Source: Effrenium voratum (lineage: Eukaryota > Sar > Dinophyceae > Suessiales > Symbiodiniaceae). Taken from it: 64,000 nucleotides of DNA. Position 1 is the first letter of the stretch, and every line of letters starts with the position of its first letter. A program made the translations under genes and the position numbers. The notes under the pieces are model-generated. The model searched no databases and was not told where the DNA came from. It saw only the letters and a program-made list of their open reading frames with translations. Positions 57,956 through 64,000 of the stretch are shown here, piece after piece. The DNA lies in assembly GCA_963377175.1 (NCBI GenBank), contig CAUJNA010001713.1, forward strand, positions 976,516 to 1,040,515. The letters are read 5' to 3'.

Positions 57956-58581
57956 TTCAAACTCACAACCACACTTGGATGCAACTTGCGGCTGCCGTGA
58001 CTGGTGCCTTCGCAGCCCGCGTCGCAGCATCGTGAAAGCGGTCCCATCTGCCAGCGTGTGCAAGCCGATGGATGCAAGGGATCCAAAAAGGAATGGATGC
58101 CTGGGCTAACAGGATATGCCACGAAATTCGGCCACAGGTCGTTGCATCGCTGTAAGTTCTCTGCAACCAGTTCCGCCAATGGAGGGAGTTGCGCCGAAAT
58201 GCACCGAAGAAACAAGCACAGAGCCCTTGTCCACCGCAAGCCACAAAGCTGGATCTTTACCCCCATCTGAGCATATCCTCGGAAGTCACCCTTGTGCGAG
58301 CTGGACTGAATGTGCTACCTCCTGGCCTCCTGCCCTCTTTCAGGGGAACAATGGCATTCATACTTCTCCCATACAAACTATGCGCTGTTCTTGACAGGCG
58401 CGCACCGGACGCATCTAACGAACAGTTGACTTCAGCCGCTTCGAAGGGCTGCCAAACGTGCCTTTCTACCACATGCCGGCCTCGCAGCGTTGTAGCTGGA
58501 GGCTGATGAAGGCAAGACCACGCCGGTTCTGCAAGGTGCAACCCTCTTGAAAGCGGAGGAGGACATGCACTCAGAAAGGGC

Positions 58582-59697
58582 CTATGGCTGTGTGTTGTGT
58601 GTGTGTTGTGTGTCTGTTGTGTCTGTGTTTTGTGTTTTGTGTGTGTGTGTGTGTTGTGTGTGTGTGTTGTATGTGTGTTGTGTGTGTGTGTGTTGTTTGT
58701 GTCTGTTTTGTCTGTGTTGTGTGTGTGTGTTGTGTGTGCGTGTGCTGTGTGTTGTGTGTGCGTGTTGTGTGTCTTGTGTGTGTGTGTTGTGGGTTGTTGT
58801 TGTGCGTGTTGTGTGTCTTGTGTGTCTTGTGTCTGTGTTGTGTGTGTTGTGTGTGTGTGTTGTGTGTGTGTGTGTGTTGTGTGTGTGTGTGTTGTGTGTG
58901 TGTGTGTTGTGTGTGTGTGGGTTGTGTGTGTGTGTGTGCGTGTTGTGTGTGTGGTGTGTGTGTGTGTTGTGTGTTGTGTGTGTGTGTGTTGTGTGTGTGA
59001 TGTTTGTCTGTGTGTGTGTGTTGTGTGTGTGTGTGTTATGTGTGTGTGTGTTGTGTGTGTGTGTTGTATGTGTGTGTGTTGTGTGTGCGTGTGTTGTGTG
59101 TGTGTGTGTTGTGTCTGTGTTGGTGTGTTGTGTGCGTGGGTTGTGTATGTGTGTGTTGTGTGTGCGTGTGTTGTGTCTGTGTTGTGTGTGTGTGTTGTGG
59201 GTTGTGTGTGTGTGTGTTGTGTGTGTGTGTGTTGTGTGTGTGTGTGTGTCTGTTGTGCGTGTTGTGTGTGTGTGTTGTGTGTGTGTGTTGTGTCTGTGTT
59301 GTGTGTGTTTTGTGTGTGTGTGTGTTGTGGGTTGTGTGTGTGTGTGTGTGTGCGTGTTGTGTGTGTGTGTGTGTTGTTTGTGTTGTGTTGTGTGTGTATT
59401 GTGTGTGTGTGTGTGGTGTGTGTGTGTGTTGTGTGTGTGTGTTGTATGTGTGTGTTGTGCGTGTTGTGTGTCTTGTGTGTCTTGTGTCTGTGTTGTGTGT
59501 GTTGTGTGTGTGTGTTGTGTGTGTGTTGTGTGTGTGTGTTGTGTGTGTGGGTTGTGTGTGTGTGTGTGGTGTGTGTGGTGTGTGTGTGTGTGTGTTGTGT
59601 GTTGTGTGTTGTGTGTGTGTGTTGTGTGTGTGTGGTGTGTGTGTGTGTGGTGTGCGTGTGTGTGTTGTGGGTTGTGTGTGTGTGTGTGTGTTGTGTG
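58582..59697. repeat. GT minisatellite, 1.1 kb
   Basis: Runs of GT broken by TTGTG, GTCTGT, GCGT and GGGTTG, with a loose period of 10-20 bases. Frames on both strands (plus Cys/Val, minus Thr/His) stay open for hundreds of codons only because of the repeat. Confidence 0.95.
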
Positions 59698-60083
59698 CTT
59701 GAAAGCAGCACTGCGACTCCAACCTCAATCCATGCAGTCTCATGTTCCCTAACTTGAACATCACAAGTACCCCAACCCCACAACTCTTTCCCTGCTGTGC
59801 CAGCCTGTCCGTCGGCCACGGTCCCGATCGGCCAATTCAGCGACACCAGGGTCCAACAGCTAACTTAACCCCAGTAATATCAAGTAGGCCAGGATTCTTA
59901 TCCACAACCCAACCGGTCCAATATTTGTCCGTGCCTTCCCGAACCCGAGCCAAAAAAGGACTAAGACTTGCTGGTGCTGAACAGGGAATGAGAAATAGAA
60001 TGCCGCCGAGACAAACTCTGCAACTGGTGGTTTCCTTTCAGGGGACAGGTTCATGTTTGTTTCTCGTTCCCTCCCTCTGGCAC

Positions 60084-60226
60084 CCAGCGCCCACCGACGC
60101 CACCGAGGTCACCAGCGCCGTCCTGGCGCTGGGCTTCAGGGCGTCCCCGCAGAGAAAGCTCCGCCGGGGCTCGCAGCAGTCCACCCCCGCCGCGAAGAAG
60201 CTCACCGCGCCCGGCTGCGCCGCATC
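60084..60226 (-). CDS. Internal exon with a Cys-Cys segment (gene E)
   Basis: After CCCAACCGAG the 143-nt block reads DAAQPGAVSFFAAGVDCCEP, RRSFLCGDALKPSARTALVT, then SVASVGA. It ends GCTGG followed by GTGCC, a GT donor. GVDCC, ten residues before another Cys, next to FFAAG, looks like an extracytoplasmic segment. I have an impression, not a verified match, that similar segments occur in uncharacterised dinoflagellate membrane proteins. It follows the exon at 60876-60965 in phase, giving CVAPVVAR then DAAQPG. The plus strand is also open here, but its splice sites are weaker. Confidence 0.55.
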
Positions 60227-60875
60227 CTCGGTTGGGAGAAGGGGAAGGGCACATGGGCTCGTTGCCTCGTCCCTCCGGTGAGGGGCAACCCCCCTAAAAA
60301 TGGCGAAACGTGTCCTTTTGCGCTTTGCAACCATGTTGGGCTTCCGGAGAAAAACAAAAAAAGACACGACCACAACTTTAAGTCGGAGAGTCGCACATCA
60401 ACACGGATCTGCTCACCTGGATGCACGACTGGTTCTAGTTGCGCCACATGCCCGACTGGTTCTAGTTGCGTCATCTGGAATGTGGGAATCAGGAATCAGT
60501 GAAGGTTCAAGTTGGTGCAGTTGTCGATCACTAGGGCCACAAATGTACAGCTGGGTGTACTCTCTTCGTGGATTGAATTTAGGCCTAAAATAGCTGAGGT
60601 ACGTTTCTGAGTGTACAGTTGTCTGCACAATCCGAGAGGGATCTTAAGTTCCATCCACTCATGTCCATATATGTAGCATGCCGCGTATATTGATACGAAG
60701 CCGTGAGCCTCATGCGGCGTGGATCCTGGACCCCTGCTGCAACTCACTGCTCAAACAAATTACTGCCAAGAAGCTCCCAAATTCCCCCCGCCCCCCCGAG
60801 ACACCCCGCCGCCCGCACAAATATGTTTTTCCCACGGAAGGCTTGACAGTGCCGGCGCCGTCGCTGGCCCGGGGC

Positions 60876-60965
60876 CCTGGCCACCACAGGGGCCACGCAG
60901 TACGTCTCCGTCTCTCCGAAGGCGCGCACCCCGAAGCTCTTCCGCAGGTCCAGCTGCGCGCTGGC
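60876..60965 (-). CDS. Internal exon (gene E)
   Basis: After GATCCGAG the block reads ASAQLDLRKSFGVRAFGETE, then TYCVAPVVAR, and ends before GCCCCG, a GC donor. Thirty whole codons in phase 0. It joins the exons at 61843 and 60226 without breaking frame. GTG or GC donors 6-12 bases earlier would also keep frame, so the lower coordinate is approximate. Confidence 0.55.
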
Positions 60966-61842
60966 CTCGGATCGAACACTTGGGTGTGGCTCAAAAACAA
61001 GAGAGCTCGGCTTACGCAGGTTTTCGTCTTTTGCTTCCATAAGGCGTTTGTGTACTTTTGTTTGAGCCACTTGGGGAGGGGTTGTTGTTAGTTCAAAAAG
61101 TCGCCTCTTTGGATCTGCGGAAACAAACGCTCGGAAAGGAGGGTCTCCAAGCAGGTTGAGATCTTTGGCGAGCTTGCTATGTGCATTTGTTTGCGGTCAG
61201 GTTGAATAAAGACCAGCTGAATGCTGTGCGCGAGAGCTTCACCACATCTTTGCAAAGGGTATCCGATCCCATGGGTCTGTGCGCGCATGAAACTCTGTGA
61301 GGGAACCTTTTATTGGTTCCCCCGAAATTTCTCTCTCGAATTGCACGAAAATTGGTAGTGCCTCTCTCTGGTAATTCCCCCCCAACTACAAGCATCCCAG
61401 TGCGCTCAGTTGTCGTAGAGTAACGCCCTGCCATGGAGCCATTAACTTGGCTGGCTTGAACGAAATGGCAAGAAGACCTTGCAAGAAGACCTCCTTGGAA
61501 TCAGCAACACGTATGGACGACTCTGGGCAGTGTTCATTTCGAAGAGTCGGGGAATCAAGGCGCACTTGGTTGCTTTTCACTAGTTCAAACTGTTGAACGG
61601 CAACACAAGCACTGCAAAAGGGGGCAAAAGCTCCAGCCTCCATCGAGCAGATTCGAACAAAGACGTTGCTTTGTTAAACGAAATTGGGGGGCCCCTTTCA
61701 GGTGGTGTCCCTTTTGGCGTCTTTCTCTTGAGACACGATGCACCACAAAAGGTGCTCCTTCATTTTAAGACATACCCTGTTTGTGGTTTCCGACACGGGG
61801 GGGGGGGGGGCACCAGCCCATACCAAAGCGGTGACATTGCTC

Positions 61843-61928
61843 CCTTCCAGCCGGCCGAGGCGCCGCAAAGTCAATGATGCCCGCATCTTGGAAGGCGTCG
61901 GCGTGCTTTGACGGCACCTCGACGGAGA
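61843..61928 (-). CDS. Internal exon (gene E)
   Basis: After ATTGTTTCAG the block reads SVEVPSKHADAFQDAGIIDF, then AAPRPAGR. It ends GGAAGG followed by GAGCAA, a GA donor. The first two bases complete a Val codon begun by G at the end of the exon at 62078. Confidence 0.55.
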
Positions 61929-62077
61929 CTGAAACAATAGCCGTCCAAAAGACTACCCTCAGGTTCCAAGTCGGGAGAGAGGGTATGGCCAAAAACCTGT
62001 AAGCGACCACCAAACAGCAAGGAGCTCCAATCTCCAGCCGTCCAGGTGTCAACTACATCCCCACGCTGCTGGGCTGC

Positions 62078-62186
62078 CGGCCACGTCCTTGTAGGTCACC
62101 CCGGACTTGTGCATCCAGTAGCCGCTCATCTCGGTCACAAAGATGTGGTGCCCCACCAGCGGCCCGGCCAGGCAGCTGATCAGCAC
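62078..62186 (-). CDS. Internal exon with hydrophobic start (gene E)
   Basis: After CGCTTAG the 109-nt block reads VLISCLAGPLVGHHIFVTEM, then SGYWMHKSGVTYKDVA. It ends GTGGCCG followed by GCAGCC, a GC donor. The first 18 residues are hydrophobic enough for a membrane segment. Phase passes correctly to the exon at 61928. Family unknown. Confidence 0.6.
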
Positions 62187-62876
62187 CTAAGCGGTCTGGC
62201 GGGTTAGACATAGCATGTGGAAGCCTGCACTTTCCCGTTGACTTTGAGAATGGACAGAGGGGAGATGATGCAGCGGCAGGAATCAGTACCTTGTGCGAAT
62301 CTGCCTACTGCGATCCTTGTCCAAATCTCTTCCCCGGCTGTGTGCTCACCTGGAATGACCCTCACAGAGCATGCCAACCCTCAAGCCGGCGAGTGCTAGA
62401 AACACGCTACCAAAGATGCCTTTCCTGGAGAGGAACACGACAACTGCCAAAATCGCAGCGGACCATGAAAGAAGTCCGATGCAACCCTTTCCCGAGCATT
62501 GCGCTTTTGCTCCCAAGACTCCCTGCACAAGGACGCGAGAACAAAACCTTCCAATGTCCCATCCATTTTCAGGAGCTGGAAAAATAAGCCCGTTATCCCA
62601 AGTAGTTTCATTGCAGATCCAAGCGGCGGTCTTCATAAGCATGAGGTCCCCCAATGACATGCCCCTTTAAGTGTATGAGGTCTCATGTGTATAAACCGCT
62701 GCAAAGCTTCTGCTTTCAAATTCACTCGGCAAAATTGCTGGGATCTGCGGAAAAAAAGAAAATGCAAAATACAGAAATGGGCCACACCTGCTCCAAGCAG
62801 TTTGGGGACGTCTGCGGGCTGCGCGCGATTTGCGCGGGACTTGTGCAAAAACTTGTTAATCTTTGGGGCCATGGTG

Positions 62877-62885
62877 ATGATGATT

Positions 62886-62954
<69 letters not shown>

Positions 62955-63213
62955 TATGTATGTATGTATGATGTATGATGTATGATGTATGATGTATGAT
63001 GTATGATGTATGATGTATGATGTATGATGTATGATGTATGATGTATGATGTATGATGTATGATGTATGATGTATGATGTATGATGTATGATGTATGATGT
63101 ATGATGTATGATGTATGATGTATGATGTATGATGTATGATGTATGATGTATGATGTATGATGTATGATGTATGATGTATGATGTATGATGTATGATGTAT
63201 GATGTATGATGAT

Positions 63214-63300
<87 letters not shown>

Positions 63301-63375
63301 CTGATGCTGATGCTGATGCTGATGCTGATGATGATGATGATGCTGATGATGGTGATGGTGATGATGATGATGATG
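62877..63375. repeat. ATG trinucleotide and ATGTATG heptamer arrays
   Basis: (GAT)n to about 62950, then roughly 34 near-perfect copies of a 7-bp GATGTAT unit to about 63207, then (ATG)n with GCT and GGT variants to 63375. Confidence 0.95.
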
Positions 63376-63572
63376 GCTTCAAATTACAAGCGGCGTTGCA
63401 GCTGATTTGATACGTCCAAAAAAAACTGGGACCATGCCTTACATTGACACATACAAGGGGTTTCTTTTTCGGCTCCCGTGGTTTCCTGTTGGCAGCTCTT
63501 TCTGAGGCGCGGTGATGGTGAGCAACTTGTAGATGGGAGTCCCTTGGCGACGCTGCAAGTCGTAGCTGGTAC

Positions 63573-63672
63573 CTGCGGACTTGCAGGCCCAATTCGGCAC
63601 TCGTTTCACACGCAATCGCGGGCTCAGTTGGGTCGCTTGCCATTTGAGGCCATTTCCGAGACGAACTCGGAG
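63573..63672 (-). CDS. Candidate exon (gene E), frame undecided
   Basis: Bounded by CAACCCACAG and by TCCGCAG followed by GTACCAG. Two frames are open: LRVRLGNGLKWQATQLSPRL leading to WACKSA, and SSSRKWPQMASDPTEPAIAC leading to SAELGLQVR. In the second frame the sequence upstream (LWLTFVVLLAWVVG) is a possible signal or membrane segment near 63720. That would make this the first coding region of gene E. The upstream Met runs lie in microsatellite and are not trusted. Confidence 0.35.
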
Positions 63673-63764
63673 CTGTGGGTTGGCCCACCACCCACGCCAA
63701 CAAAACAACAAATGTCAGCCATAGCGCGCCCCAAAGTGTGGGGGGTGGGGGGGAGGGGGGGGCT

Positions 63765-63819
63765 ATGTATGTATGTATGTATGCATGCATGCATGCATGC
63801 ATGTATGTATGTATGTATT
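63765..63819. repeat. ATGT / ATGC tetranucleotide repeat
   Basis: (ATGT)n, (ATGC)n, (ATGT)n in series after a G-rich run. Confidence 0.9.
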
Positions 63820-63845
63820 AGAAGGACCAAGTTTATCTACGTCTG

Positions 63846-63866
63846 TTTCTTCTTTCTTTCTTCTTA

Positions 63867-63920
<54 letters not shown>

Positions 63921-64000
63921 GTCTTTCTGTCTTTCTTTCTTTCTGTCTTTCTGTCTTTCTGTCTTTCTGTCTTTCTGTCTTTCTGTCTTTCTGTCTTTCT
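63846..64000. repeat. TTTC / TTTCTGTC repeat running off the window
   Basis: Pure TTTC units turning into an 8-bp TTTCTGTC unit; it continues past the window edge. Confidence 0.95.

Noticed and set aside
58257..59846. Open frames of 386-529 codons rich in Cys/Val or Thr/His
   Set aside because: Products of the GT minisatellite; all follow the repeat.
62633..63802. 389-codon minus-strand frame with Ser, Ile-His-Tyr and Ile runs
   Set aside because: Mostly microsatellite translation. Only the non-repeat part near 63573-63720 may be coding and is listed separately.
1..64000. CRISPR arrays, operons, ribosome-binding sites and bacterial terminators
   Set aside because: The sequence is eukaryotic nuclear DNA; tandem arrays here have no spacer structure.

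Overview
The window reads as nuclear DNA of a dinoflagellate alga. The genus cannot be fixed from the sequence. Coding sequence comes as short, GC-rich exons (about 50-150 nt; one of about 900 nt) separated by long introns full of simple repeats. Every exon that can be placed with confidence lies on the minus strand, which fits the one-directional gene arrays known in dinoflagellates. Intron starts are a mixture of GT, GC and GA, with AG acceptors, as reported for this group. Degraded LINE retrotransposons, short terminal-inverted-repeat elements that look like introners, and CCCTAAA telomere-type motifs complete the picture. There is no prokaryotic gene structure; most long open frames are microsatellites or GC-rich shadows. 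Exon ends were called by eye, without transcripts.

Layout, read along the minus strand from high to low coordinates. (1) 63.7-52.6 kb: exons of an unrecognised protein, probably a membrane protein, with a Cys-Cys segment (GVDCC). Reading phase matches across several junctions (62078/61928, 61843/60965, 60876/60226). This stretch also holds a 1.1 kb GT minisatellite, a heptamer array and a compact element with 30-bp terminal inverted repeats. (2) 50.5-42.8 kb: a graveyard of one LINE family, with an endonuclease fragment on the plus strand, reverse transcriptase and C-terminal fragments on both strands, and internal deletions. (3) 41.6-29.9 kb: two exons that read as a family-25 glycosyltransferase, then further minus-strand exons, and finally a terminal exon with one membrane segment and a stop. 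All may belong to one gene, but phase gaps show that some exons are missing from my list. Two tandem arrays (37.7-39.4 kb) lie in this stretch. (4) 29.2-24.2 kb: a partly resolved gene, with a 1.3 kb CTG/TTG trinucleotide array beside it. (5) 22.8-17.2 kb: the best-supported gene, a four-exon astacin-family zinc metallopeptidase with signal peptide, PAN/Apple-like domain, catalytic domain and a C-terminal membrane anchor (511 codons as joined). (6) 16.6-5.4 kb: exons of another unrecognised gene; four consecutive exons (14988 to 12216) join in phase.

The astacin product should be a membrane-anchored ectopeptidase, and the glycosyltransferase would act in the secretory pathway. Nothing in the sequence shows that the neighbouring genes share a pathway. 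The remaining DNA is introns, repeats and stretches in which I see nothing.
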